This document shows positions 12,255 to 23,892 of a stretch of 64,000 bases of DNA, one piece after another. The DNA is from Tamarix chinensis (Eukaryota; Streptophyta; Magnoliopsida; Caryophyllales; Tamaricaceae), in contig CM060176.1 of assembly GCA_030549775.1 (NCBI GenBank), forward strand, positions 100,024,303 through 100,088,302. The letters are read 5' to 3'. The position numbers and the translations under genes were made by a program. Within the stretch, counting starts at the first letter, position 1; each line of letters begins with the position of its first letter. The notes under the pieces were generated by a model that saw only the letters and a program-made list of their open reading frames with translations, made no database searches and was not told the origin of the DNA.

Positions 12255-14731
12255 ACTATAATACTCTGGTGGAACAGATATAAAAATATCATCTTGACCC
12301 TACTCACGTGATCTTTTACTTTAAATGATTTGTATCTTATTCATGATTGGTTCACATGCATTGAACACATTGAGGCAGATAAACACATTACGTAGGTCAA
12401 TATCCTTAATTTCCTCAAACTCTAATTCCAGACTTTGAGCATCATTCTCTCATATTGATTATTCAACCACCAATTATAATATATCATTCTCAAATGTCAT
12501 CATTATTATCATACCTGTAATTTATGATCTAACTTCCACATCGTACTTATACAATAATACTCTTTTCCTAAAGTGTTACTCATAGAATTATTGAAATCCT
12601 AATTTCACATATAGTCATAATTCTTCCTATAATATTCATATGATTACCAAATTTAATATACATCCTTATAATTCCAACATTAGCAACATATCCAAAATTT
12701 AGATAACCTCTAGGGTTTTACACATGAAATAATAAGATTATCATTTTAGGTTACTATACCCCAATTAAACCATTATCTCATTTTGAAGAATCTAAGATGA
12801 ACAATATTCCTCCCTAACATTTCTCAAGATATCATTATCATATTTTAAATCCACTTAACACCTTATAATTCCTAAATTTCCATATCAACCCATAATTACC
12901 AAAATGTCCTTAAGGATAACCAACAGCCTTTATTTTATAAAATCTTGTATCTTCAACAATCATTATTTTTACAAATCCACCATTTATCATCAAACCTCAT
13001 AAATATGCTTATGTCCACTTATCATAAGTTATTTGGCCCATATTTCATGACATAACATGTATTCCTCACAAATATGTCATTATCATAATATAATCATATC
13101 CATACCTCTTACCCATTTTTACTTTCTTTAAAACACATATTCCATATAATCACAACATATTATCAATAACATTCATCAAATCATATGGCAATAATAACAT
13201 AGAAATTCACATAACCATACAAGCAAATAATACAAAAATCCTAAAATATCAATCAATATCCTTACCAACTAGGATAACATGCTCTAAGTACGTAAATGTT
13301 AGACCTCCTCCTTTGAGACCACTGTAATATCACCTACAAAAAATAATATAATACACGATTAGGCTTGAAGATTATAACTGAGGGAAAAATTAAGGCAAAG
13401 AGGGTAAAAATGAAAATAATTGGAGTTAAATGGAAGGTTAAGTTATGTGGATGTGTGGTGGAATATATGGTGGAGCTATGGTGAAAATTTAGTTGTGTTT
13501 GGATGAGGTTTAGGGGTGAAAATAGGGGTGCATGACTGAAATGGGCAGTTGCACGACCGTGTTATAGGCATTTCACACCCTAGTCTAGAGTTGGAATCGT
13601 GCATGGTCAAGCTGTGCAAAAATGGCATGGTCATGCTCGATCACTGGGTATAACATACTTAAGTCAAATAGATGTGCACCTGTGTGCAGTAGGCCATGCA
13701 TAATATGTGTGAGGGAGCACAGGTAGGCTATTCTAGGTTACATGGGCATGCGATAATAAATTCTAGTGTTGCATTGTTATGCATTTTATAAAAATACAAT
13801 GGATGCGAGGAAGAAGGGGGAAAAATAAGTGGTGGTTGACATCATTAGCCAGCAATGGTGATGGGGAAGAATGGGGCGACCCTAGGTGGTTGATCCATCG
13901 GTGTTGGACAATATGTGGTGGCTCACAGTGGTGATGGAGGTGGTTCATGAAGCAAAATAGGGTAGAGAAGAGGAAGAAAAGAAGAGAAGAATAAAACAAA
14001 GGAAAGGGAGATCGAGTAGTGTGTTTTGGATATAAATAGGTAGAAAGTAAGGTAAAATAAAAGAAAAAGGAAGGAGAGTGAAGAGAGTGCATATATATAT
14101 ATATGGACATGAGCTTGCGAATGTGTGAAAGAAAAATAGGGGAAGGCATGCGACAAGCAATGCAGGGGTGGCAAGTGCACATGAGGGATGGCAATGGAGA
14201 TGATGGTTGAGTGTTGGGGAGATTGCAGAAAGTGTTAGCAAAGATGGTGATGTTGTGTAGGAAAGAAAAATAAAATGGCAGGGGAGGTGATAGTGTGTGT
14301 GTGCATAGGTTGGGTAGCACAAGGGTGAAGGGTGGTGAGGGATGATGGATGACGGTGATGATGGTAGCTGTAGTGGTGTGATAGGAGGTGCAGGTTGTAG
14401 TTTACAAGTTACATAAAGAGTTGGTCAAACTTTGCCACACAAATATGATGGGAGAAAGGAGAAGAACAGAAAGAAAAGGAAAAAGAGAAAATGTTGGGGA
14501 TTAGTGTTAGATAATTTTGGATTGGCTAAAATAAATAGGATTGCTGATAAATTTTAGTGGATTTGAGTTTGGGTTATAAATATGGTTTATTTAGGTAAAA
14601 TATTCAGATTCGGTTAAGATTTTAGGATTAAAAATTTTAGTTAAGGCCAAAATAAGATTTTCTTGATATTAGAATTGAATTGAGGTATTAATGATACGGG
14701 ATTAGGCTAAGGAAAATTTTAGGGTATTACA
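12255..14731 (-). mobile_element. Giant non-coding element copy J, second segment
   Basis: This is the sense 5' part of copy J on the minus strand, resuming after copy H with the duplicated ACTAT. It includes the remainder of an interrupted palindromic motif, an AT-rich spacer (12300-13250), a GA-rich tract (13800-14490, pyrimidine-rich on the sense strand) and an AT-rich end at TTAGGGTATTACA. It is closest to copy I, matching it through the spacer and the end. The overlapping Pro/Ser/His-rich open frames at 13763-14322 are compositional. Confidence 0.75.
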
Positions 14732-15032
14732 CTAAAGAAGTGTTATGTGGGTGTTACATGCATTGAATACACGGGATAACATATACCCATAAAATCAAAC
14801 TCATATGCATGATTTCATTCCTATCCTCTAATTATCTGTACATCCTTCTTGGAAGAAGCTTGATATATATTGCTCAATTAGTCCACCAATACCATTTGAT
14901 CCGATCGAGGTTGCACCTTGTTTACTCTATGTTTATTTGGAAGCTATTCTAAACCACCCACCTGCAATACAAAATCCAATTGCTAAAAAAATATTTAATA
15001 TTACTATTCCTTAGAGAAACCCACTCCAAGAT
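14732..15032. other. Host DNA between copies J and C
   Basis: A 301-bp non-repeat remnant separating two insertions. It starts with the 3' TSD of J (CTAAA) and ends with the 5' TSD of C (AAGAT). No gene or motif recognised. Confidence 0.6.
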
Positions 15033-15921
15033 TGTAATATCTCAAATTTTTATAACCCTAACTTATAACCTTTAGCCTTTTATCCAAAAAAATTAACCTT
15101 TAAATATTAAATTAATTATTTTTTTAACTTGTAACCTACTAATCTAGATAAATTATTTAATAAATTATTATAATTATTTTATCCTTTTTATTTAAATTAA
15201 CCATAAACTAATAATTTTATCTAATTCATTTTTCTTAATTTGATACCCTAAATTTGGATAAATTAATATTATCTTAAAAACCTAAATTTAATTTAATTTA
15301 ATTTTAATTCTAACCCTAAATCTATTTTCTTATTCCTTTTTTCCTTTTCTTTCTTTTCTCTTTCCATTTTTTTTCTTCTCCTTTCTTTTTCTCTTCTTGA
15401 GTGGCTGAGTTGTCTTATCCCTTCATTTTCTTTCCTCGCGCCCTAAAACCCCATCCTAAACTTCTATTCTTCTTCTCCCTTGCCCGTTCTCCATCCTTGT
15501 GCCCCAAACACTCCCTTACCCCCTCCTCCTCCCCTTCACGCAACGTGCCTCCGCCATGGATGCTTGCATTGTTTTTTTCCCCTATTTTGGCCAAACCTGA
15601 CTTGCACCCCATCCCTCTTCTTATCCCTTTACTTCCATTTCTGTCCCCCAAAACACCTTCCTTAGCCTACACAAGCCTCCCTGCATCCCCTTCCAGCCTA
15701 TCTACCCTGCACCTCCTATCTCCATCTGCATCCTTCCCCTTGCAGATTATCACATACCCCATTACACGCCTATGCCCCACCTCCCTCCTTCTTCTCTTAT
15801 TCTTCCTCTTCTTCTCTTCTTCCTTCCTTTCCCTCATGGCTGCCTTTATTTTTTCTCCCCTACAACCGACCTTTCTTTCTCTCTGCATTTCTAGCTCAAA
15901 CCATCACTACCACCACCATCC
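15033..15921 (+). mobile_element. Giant non-coding element copy C, first segment
   Basis: It starts TGTAATATCTCAAATTTTTA and has the AT-rich start and the first part of the pyrimidine-rich tract (15325-15921). Copy D is inserted inside that tract; the tract resumes at 19970. The last segment of C is at 38672-40840. Flanking five-base sequences AAGAT (15028-15032) and AAGAG (40841-40845) match at 4 of 5 positions. Summed length is about 4.4 kb. The long open frame at 15401-15976 runs across the C/D junction and is not a gene. Confidence 0.8.
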
Positions 15922-16697
15922 TGTAATACCTCAAAGCCCTAAGTTAGGAAATTATGATAAAATAGGAATTTATTAGTGAAACTAATTAAATATATTATTT
16001 TAATAGAATATTGGGAGTAATTAAGACAAAAAGGAGGGAAATAATAAAGAAATTAATTGGGGAAGATTAGGGTAATTTGCCCATTAAAATAGAATTTAGG
16101 AGGATTTACCTAAAAAATTTCTAAATTAATGTAAAAAGGAATTTAATTATTATTTGACTATTTTTATTATTTTTAAATATTTAAAAATATCAAAATATTC
16201 TAAACACCCCAACCAACCTATTTTCCTTTTTCCTTTTTTCTTCTTTCTTTTTCTCCTTTCTCCTTTTCTTTTTCTCCTCTTCTTCCCTCAGTTGGGCCTC
16301 GCCTGTGCGGCCTAACTTTCGCCTCCTCTCTTCTCTCCCTTGCACGGCCCAACCCACGGCTCTTCTTTTTTTCCTTTCTCCCCTCGTCTGCTCGGTTTCT
16401 TTCTTTTCTTTTCCCCGACTGGCTAGCCTAACCCCTCTTCTTCTTCCTCCTCCCTTCTCCCCATCCTCCCGCTGCAGGTCGCACTTGCAACCTACTACCA
16501 ACCTTCCCCTACCACCGTACCACCTAACCTCCTTCTCTCTCTCCCCCATCCTTTTCCTTCCCATTTTGAGCCAAACCTACCTCATGTGCTCCCCTTCCTT
16601 TCCTTTTCTCCCCCACCTACCATTGCCGGCCAGTGATCTCTTGCCATGCCTTACCCCTTTCCTCTTCTCCCTTTGTCTTATTCTCCCTCCCTTGGCC

Positions 16698-16705
16698 TAT
16701 AAATA
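16698..16705 (+). promoter_or_regulatory. TATA box of copy D
   Basis: TATAAATA within GGCCTATAAATATCCC, 776 bp from the element start and inside the pyrimidine-rich tract. The same GCCTATAAATA is in F and G at about 870-880 bp. Confidence 0.65.
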
Positions 16706-17512
16706 TCCCATACCGATCCCCCATTTGCCCTCATTTGCTCTGCCTAGAAATTCCAGCACATTTTGCCGCCACCATTTCAAACACCGCCCTAGCTGCTGTC
16801 GTGCACCACCATCGTCCAAAACACCACTCACTCCCTTCCCTACATTACTCTCCACCAAACCAAGCCACTCGCTGCCCCTAAATCCCCCTACACAACCCAC
16901 CCAAATTGTACAAACTAGGTAGCTCGAGCTGCCCTTTGTACCTCATCCCTGCCCATCTCGCCGCTGTGCGCCACCTCCTCCGCCACAATCACCACCTTTA
17001 TTGCCACCCAATCAACCCAATAGAACCTCCCCTACCTTCCCCTATCCTTCCTTTATCCTTTCTTCCTCTCCTTTATCCTCCCTCCTTCTCCACCACCCTC
17101 AACCACCATAACCACCACCATCTACGTCGCCACCTTACTGGGCCACCACCACCACTACAACCCTCTAAGTCTAGAGAGTCTACTACCCCCACAAACACCA
17201 TCTCACTCTTTCTCTTCCTGCCCTAAAAGACCCACCTTCACTAGGTTACACCCTAACTTTTCCTATCCTTAAGTATAAATTATTTGGTATAATTATTATT
17301 CTAACTTTACCATTATCCTTATTATTATTGTTGTTGTTGCTATTGTTGTTGTTATTAAAGTTATTAACAATATTATCATTATTATTACTAATATTGTTAA
17401 TAATATCTTGCCATGACTAATATAACTACCTAACCCTATTTTGGCTAAAAATAGCATGGTTAACCATTTTAAGGATAATATCCTTATTTTTACTACTAAA
17501 GCTATGATTATT

Positions 17513-17515
17513 ATT

Positions 17516-17592
<77 letters not shown>
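17513..17592. repeat. TCA microsatellite in copy D
   Basis: About 26 uninterrupted TCA triplets. On the minus strand it yields a run of Met codons, which explains the apparent 99-residue frame at 17296-17595. Confidence 0.95.
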
Positions 17593-17594
<2 letters not shown>

Positions 17595-17710
17595 CTGATA
17601 CTAGTTCATATTAGAGGTAAAGTAGGAGATAATGAAGTTAATCAGAGGGAAGTTAACCCTACTATTTCCCCTCTTATAGATGAGCTAAGTCAGACCACTA
17701 AGGAGGCATA

Positions 17711-17747
17711 GGAGCATGCTCCAAGTCCGGTGTCGTTTTAGGTAAGG
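17711..17747 (+). promoter_or_regulatory. GGAGCATGCTCC palindrome plus AG|GTAAGG
   Basis: A perfect 12-bp palindrome followed 19 bp later by TTTTAGGTAAGGA, which fits the plant splice-donor consensus AG|GTAAG. The pair is conserved in F, G and (modified) H. Donor function is an inference. Confidence 0.55.
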
Positions 17748-18939
17748 ATACGGTTAAGGACCAAATATGTGCAATATGTGTTATGTGTGTTGATTATATG
17801 TGTGTACCTTATGAGTTGTGGATTATGCTCTTGTAGTGTAGCTTGGTAAGTATGGAAATAAGGTAAGTTGTATGTGCTTTTATGACATGTGTAATATGGT
17901 ATTGTTACTCATACTTAGAATGTGCTTATGTAATATTTCCCTTTATGACATACATAATAGGAGGCATTAAGTAGTGTGATGTGGTTGTGAGAAAAAAAAA
18001 GAGTAAGGAAAGTGAGTTGAATAGAGGGTAGTAAGAATGGCCGAAAAATCTCATGACCTATGGGTGGACAAAAGAAGGAACAAAGGGAATAAATTGGGAG
18101 GATGGACTAAAATATACATGGGGAGTGTAAGGTTACATAGGATGGTTAGCCTTTTCATGGGGATGACCCTTACATGGAAAAAGTTGACTTGAGGGTTAAG
18201 TAAGGTAAGAGAAGAGTTGTTGGGGGTGATTGGAGTCCATATGTGAAAAATAGTACGTGGTTTGGTATAAGGATGCATGGGAAACTTGGCTAGGGTTTGA
18301 GAGGAAACTCTAAGTGAGAGAAGCATGTAAAGAAGGGAAAACTAATGGAAATGGTTAGAATGGGGAATAAGAATGAAAGGGGTGTCACATAGAGGAGAAG
18401 TGAGCCAAGTGGAAAAAGGTGTTTTGGTGTTAAGGGGGTGATATAAAAGAAAGGAGAAGTACTAGGGTTTGGGGAGTGAACTAGGGTTTTCATGGTCCGG
18501 TGTGGAAGATGGGTAATGAGGTTGTGATGTTGGGTGTGGTTTGAGGTAAGTGATGATTTTGGTAGCAAAGAAGAGTATGGGTTCTATAGGATGAGGGGAA
18601 GTGAGGCCACATAAGCCAAATTAGGGTTTCGAAGGGAAACCCTAGGGGGCGAAGAGGAGTCAAAAAATAGTTATGAGGAGTGAGCCTTGAACCATGTGCA
18701 AAAGAGTTTGGGTTTCTCATGGTGAGTGGGAAAAGATGGGGAGGGACTCTAGGAGTCATAGGTTGTGTAAAGGTCCCAAAATATAGGACAAGGCTTTTCG
18801 AGAGAATTGAGAATAAAAGGGTGAGCATGGGAATTCTAGTGGGTTATGGATGTCTAGTCTGGGTTGTGTGTAGAATAAGACACGAGTAAAATACTAAACA
18901 CTTAGAGTGAAAGATTATCAAGCTGGGTCCAGTGAGGAT

Positions 18940-19320
18940 AATTTTCGGTCCATTAGCTATAATGGTGGTCAGGTTCATGCTACCCTATAGAGTGATATCC
19001 GGTTCATCAGCTATAATGGTGGTCAGGAGCATTTTGCCTAGTGGAGTGTTTCCAATCCATCCGCTATAATAGTAGGGGATTCAGAGCTCGATAAACCAAA
19101 CTTTTCATGATAACAAATCATAGGAAGATACTAATTACTTACAGTAAAACACCACATGAGTCGGGGCTAGTAAGGATAATTTATGGTCCATCGGCTACAA
19201 TAATGGTTGGGTGTGTTCTGCCCTATGGAGTGATATCTGATCCATTATCTATCATAATGGTCAGGTGCATTTTTTCTTATAGAGTGTTTCCGCTCCATTG
19301 ACTATAATAGTGAGGTCCCT
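18940..19320 (+). repeat. Palindromic motif array in copy D
   Basis: Six copies of a GGTCCATCGGCTATAATGGTGG-type motif. The first three and the last three each form a block of about 150 bp followed by a GATTCAGAGCTCG or GTCCCTATACTCAC end, so the array itself looks duplicated. Confidence 0.7.
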
Positions 19321-19462
19321 ATACTCACATGAAATTAATATGAGAAATGTATAAGATAGAACTAATAGTATATTTTTTGACTGCTGATATGAACCTGAAT
19401 TATGCATTGTATGCCTTACTTGTCTATTGTTCTTGTATGGCATTACCCATATGGCTACCTCA

Positions 19463-19523
19463 CTTAGTACGTAGTGTACTGATCACCTATTTCATGTGTG
19501 TAGCTCATTCCCATAAGTAGAGG
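19463..19523 (+). other. Conserved hairpin pair of copy D
   Basis: Hairpin 1 is TTAGTACGTAGTGTACTGA, arms pairing around GTAGT with one mismatch. Hairpin 2 is built around TTCATG...CTCATTCCCATAAG. The sequence GACGCATTCAATGCGTC, with perfect 8-bp arms, lies about 50 bp further on. Confidence 0.6.
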
Positions 19524-19969
19524 TCTTCTCTGAGTTGGTGCAGGTAGAAGATGCCGTGTTCGATACCTATGACGCATTCAATGCGTCAAGCGGGGCTGTG
19601 TGATAGCCCAATATAATTTTTTGGGGATGAGAGTGAGTGTTGACCAGCCTCTCATTTTTTGTAGTTTTATTTTATGTCACTGTTGTATCGTTCTTTCCCC
19701 TCGGAGGCTTGACACTGTAACTATTTTAAATTCTGTATTGATGCTTTAATTTACGCACTCTGACTTTCTCTTTATTTGTGAATCTTTCGGATTTCTAAAG
19801 TTCCATGTATTAATTAGTTTAATGTCTTGTGAAATTATTTTATAGCCTTGTCGTTGGTGCAAGACTAGCCGAGGGCCAGGTTTGTGTTGATCATGGCGAT
19901 TACACTCCTTGTGCTTGTGTATGTTTTAATTAAAAGAAAATTTTCAACTATGGTTTTGGGTGCATTAAA

Positions 19970-21343
19970 ATTCCAACCTCCACCGTTGTCCACCTTCCTC
20001 TTCTCTTCCTCCTCCCCTATCACTTTATTTTTCCTTCCTCCCTTACTTATGATGACTTATGTTGATCCCTGCCCTAGCACTAGCCTTATCCTCTACAACC
20101 ATACCCTAGGCAAAGGTAGTTTTTTTTTCATTTCCATATCCTCCACTACCTCTACCACCCTCTCTATAGCATTGTCCCAGCTCCATTTCCTCCAACCCTA
20201 TAGCTCCTCCCCGCTAGCCTACGTGCATCCACCCCATCGCCAACCCTTCCTTCTTCTTCCTCTCCTTTTCTTTTTCTCCTTTCCCCCTCTACGTCACCTC
20301 CTTCTTTCATCCCTACACTATTGGTCGCAACCTTCATCCTTACTACACCAACCCATCCAACCAATACCATCCCCACCTCCGATCGTAACCCTACGCCCAC
20401 CGATCAAATCAACACCACCCAACCATCAATCAACCAACCACCAAAAGCCCCCTACATGCATAGCTTATGCTGCACATGCAGGTGAGTGGTGTTTTTGGAA
20501 TTTTAATTATTTTGTTAATATTTAATATATATGGGTAGTTTATTAATTTTATATTTAAGAAATATTTTTAATAAAAAGTATTATTTTTGTTGATCACATA
20601 TTAATAAAGTATTTATGATATTATTTTTTGGTGTAAAAGTTTTATTAGCGAAACCTAATAATTTTTAGGAGGTCGTGGGTAATTGTATTTTTATTAGAAA
20701 TCAGGTAACCTTTATACTCTACTTAAATGTTTGGATATTATATGATACCACATTAGGATTTTGACATATAATTTGTATTCAGCATGATTTGTTATAAATA
20801 ATTATGTGCTTATTATTGTTATCACGAAATATTGAAATGAAAACATGCTATTCTATGTATAATATCATGTGTACAAAAGTATGATTGAAATGGTCCTAAT
20901 GTGAGGAAGAAAGTTTGTATCATATGTGCAGGTAAAAATGTTAAGTTAAGCATGTTTAAATATACTTTTGGCATGATTATTATTATTCATAAGTCCTGTG
21001 GCAATTTGGTCATTTTAGCGCACTATGATAATTAATATGAATCGGAATGCCCAATATGTCCTAATTATGGTTAAGCATGGAAGTAAGTGTTTTGCTATTT
21101 GGAAATACATGTTTCAGCAGGATCATTACTATTATATGGTCTAGGAGTATTTTATTAATTTGGAGTGTACCATGATGATTATTCTAATAAACATGTATGA
21201 TATGTATTATTTGTTGTTAAGAATGAGAATAGGTGTTTTACTATTTTATAAACACATGTCTTATTATTATTATTATATGTCTTAGGGATTTTGGTAATTT
21301 GGAGTATAACATGATGATTATTTTAATAAACATGTGTGATATG
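19970..21343 (+). mobile_element. Giant non-coding element copy C, second segment
   Basis: The pyrimidine-rich tract resumes (19970-20460) directly after copy D, followed by an AT-rich spacer and the first units of a roughly 145-bp tandem repeat (from about 20905). Copy K is inserted within that repeat after 21343; the repeat resumes at 38672. The 213-residue frame at 19884-20525 crosses the D/C junction and is low-complexity. Confidence 0.8.
20905..21343 (+). repeat. 145-bp tandem repeat in copy C (left part)
   Basis: Three units, each ending in a form of ATTCTAATAAACATGTATG and starting ATATGTATTATT; ATATG starts fall at 21052, 21199 and 21339, about 140-147 bp apart. Four more units follow on the far side of copy K. 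Confidence 0.75.
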
Positions 21344-22374
21344 TGTAATACCCAGTAATTTTTATATAATAGCAATAGCAATAGTAATAGTGATATTAAT
21401 AATAAGTTGTGGTGGGATTTGACTAACATAAGATTGTTATAAATTTATCCAATAATACTTGATTTATTTACTAATATGTTGGTACCAATAAATATTATTA
21501 GCTAACTATTTATAAGATATAATAATTACTTTTGAACCGGAAATAATAAGGTAAGTTGAGGGAAAAGTAATTAACCCCGTAACTATAAGAGTCTCCACAA
21601 TTATAAATAACACGTAAATCCAAGTCATCTTTTGATATCATTACCAAGCCAAAAGCAACTATGATTTAATCTAAAGAAAGAGAGATAGAAGGATATTGAG
21701 GCTCTATAGTTTGTATCTCTGTAGTTCAGAAATTTGGGTGAGTGCAAACAACAACCTTTTTCATGTTATTTCCACCAACAATATGTAAACCTATCAATAC
21801 CTATTATATAGGCCCTATTAGATCATCTTCTATTACTTTCTATTATCAATCAAAGGGAAATTTGATAATCAGGTTCATGTCGCATCCTCCTTAAAGTTTA
21901 ATAGGGGTGTAGTATTCAATTGTAGTTTAACATTTTAAACTCCATGCTACATTTCATATTCATACAAGAAACCTATTGCAATTTACAAGACTTAGCTTTG
22001 TTAATTCAATTAAATATAATCCTCCCAGCTTGCATGGGTTATGGGTTTGAGGCATGTGGGTGCATTTTTATGCGAATTCATGTTTAGAGTTCTAAAGATT
22101 AGATTAATTAATTCCATAGTTTACCATGTTTGGGTTGCAGACATGTAGGTACATATTTTAATATTACTAAACTATAGAATGGGTAATTAATAATGGCATA
22201 GCTTGAGGAGTAAACTATTTTTGTTATTATGCAAAATATATGTAATGTATATAGGTTGTTGATAGATTAATTTTATTACAGAATAGTTTAATTAATAGGC
22301 TAATTTGGTGTGGAGTTGTGGTTGAGTTAACATTACTTTCAACCTATATATGTATATATATATATATAGATAGA
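21344..22374 (+). mobile_element. Giant non-coding element copy K, first segment
   Basis: It starts TGTAATACCCAGTAATTTTT, preceded by ATATG (21339-21343). The same ATATG follows its far end at 38672-38676, a perfect TSD. The rest of K is at 37219-38671, so the copy is about 2.5 kb without copy I. It is a divergent family member: the pyrimidine tract and minisatellite are missing, but the far end GGGGGTGTTCTA and an internal segment shared with copy A near 8220 identify it. Confidence 0.75.
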
Positions 22375-22450
22375 TGTAATACTCAAGTTTTTACTAATGA
22401 AAGTTTTCATTGTACAGTGGAAGTATATAAATAAAATATTTTGGGTCACC
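22375..22450 (-). mobile_element. Copy I, short first segment
   Basis: It starts TGTAATACTCAAGTTTTTAC and runs only 76 bp before copy B. The continuation at 32781 follows the order of copy J at 1642-1745: ...TATATAAATAAAATATTTTG..., then ACC, then TAATTGACATAAGGCTGGTT. This shows B is inserted inside I. Confidence 0.75.
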
Positions 22451-23892
22451 TGTAACACCCCCAAAATTTACTAGTACCAGACCACTTTCTCCTATCGTTC
22501 TAGTACCAAGTGCTAAGGCTAAAACATTATATACAATTTCCTCAAAATAAAACTTTAGTTAAATCAGAGTAACACAATAAACACTTTACATAAATACAAT
22601 CCACCAATAGTGGCTACAAGAATCAAAATCATTTACCAAGAATTTTAAAAAGGGTGGAAGAGAACCCTAAAGGTTTCCCTGAATAAATCCTTACACTCTT
22701 TTCAATTGCCCACTTGAATAACATCTGCAATAGACCTACAAGGGACACTACTCATTGACTAGGTAAGGACCCACGTATGGAATCCTTCAGTACTATGGCG
22801 CTGAGTAGCCCTTTAAACTAGACTAAAAGTCAGGCCTGCATGCAGCTCATCATGCATAAACGGTATACACATACAATAAGAAATTCATAACACAATATCC
22901 ATATACTTAGTAAGTCCATCACATACCCAAGTAGGGACAAGCACTGAAGCTAACTCATGTCATATCAATAGATCATAACATGAAATTAATTCTTTTGGTC
23001 TTAAGCCATTAATCAATTATTATTCAATCATCATCTTTTAAATTATATCCATGTGAGTGCGGGAATACCACTATTATAGCCAGTGGATCGGAAACATACA
23101 GAACAGAATGCACTTGACCATTATTATTCCCGGGTGGATTGTTCTCCAAGGCTCCTTATACCTGGTCACTATCATTCGCCGGTGGACTGGTCTGGCCCCG
23201 ACTCACATGGTATTCCACTATAAGTGATTAGTGTCTTCCCATAATTTATCCAGATCTAACATTTGGTTTATTGAGTTCGGGATCCCCCACTATTATAGTC
23301 GGTGGATTGAAAACATACAGGAAAGGATGCACCTGACTACTATTATTTGCTGGACTAGTCTTCAGGACATCTTGCGCTTGGCCACTATTATTGTCGGTGG
23401 ATCAGTCTGGGCACGTCTCAATACTCTTTCACTTTATATAATTAGTACTTTATTTGTGTCTTATTTAAAGGTCCATTTATTCAATTCAAGGGAAGGGGAA
23501 ATGTCACAATCCAGAGACACAAAGATATGCGAGTCATAGAATCAAGCATTCCATATCAAGGATCATGGCATACACAAAACCCTAACACGTGCTTCAACCA
23601 TATATAATACACATTTCCATGCACACTTACAAACCAGACACCCCTTTGTATAATTATGATATAACACTCTATCATTCAATCCATTGACATGTTAAACACA
23701 AGTTACCAATTTACCCCTATCATCTTTATAACATTATTGGAATACCCTTGTCTGCAAAATCACCAAGTCACCCCTCTTTACTTTCCAAATTACCATATTA
23801 CCCTCTATGTTGCATAATTACCAAATTTTCCCTTAATTGTGTTAGAATACCAAATTATCCTCCATACATATTAAATCATCAACTTTACCTGA
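22451..23892 (-). mobile_element. Giant non-coding element copy B, first segment
   Basis: It starts TGTAACACCCCCAAAATTTA, the inverted family 3' end. It shares with copy A the hairpin region (22786-22813), the CTCATTGACTAGG segment, a palindromic motif array (23065-23410) and the minisatellite, all inverted. The chromovirus is inserted at 23893 and B resumes at 29516. Flanks TCACC (22446-22450) and TTACC (32781-32785) match at 4 of 5 positions. Without the chromovirus B is about 4.7 kb. The 102-residue frame at 23231-23539 is a shadow of the palindromic array. Confidence 0.85.
23065..23410 (-). repeat. Palindromic motif array in copy B
   Basis: Five or more copies of CCACTATTATAGTCGGTGGA-like sequence (minus-strand sense TCCACCGACTATAATAGTGG). 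It corresponds to 8520-8970 in copy A. Confidence 0.75.

Larger units (their letters stand above)
15922..19969 (+). mobile_element. Giant non-coding element copy D (4.0 kb)
   Basis: It starts TGTAATACCTCAAAGCCCTA and ends near TTTTGGGTGCATTAAA. It holds the pyrimidine tract with a TATA box (16698), a nearly pure TCA run (about 17513-17592), the perfect palindrome GGAGCATGCTCC (17711-17722) followed by TTTTAG|GTAAGG, a palindromic motif array (18940-19320), the hairpin pair (19463-19523) and a third palindrome GACGCATTCAATGCGTC. The TSD is unclear: CATCC before, ATTCC after, 3 of 5 matching. Copy C's pyrimidine tract on both sides shows where it landed. Confidence 0.8.

Noticed and set aside
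15401..16922. Frames of 191 and 205 residues as possible secreted or proline-rich proteins
   Set aside because: The first crosses the C/D insertion junction; both are in the pyrimidine tract of the repeat.
17296..17595. 99-residue frame starting with a run of Met
   Set aside because: It is the minus-strand translation of a TCA microsatellite.
15922..19969. DNA transposon interpretation of the giant family because of 16-20-bp terminal inverted repeats
   Set aside because: 5-bp TSDs with TG...CA ends fit LTR integration better; hAT gives 8, Mutator 9, PIF and CACTA 3. Kept only as a lesser alternative.
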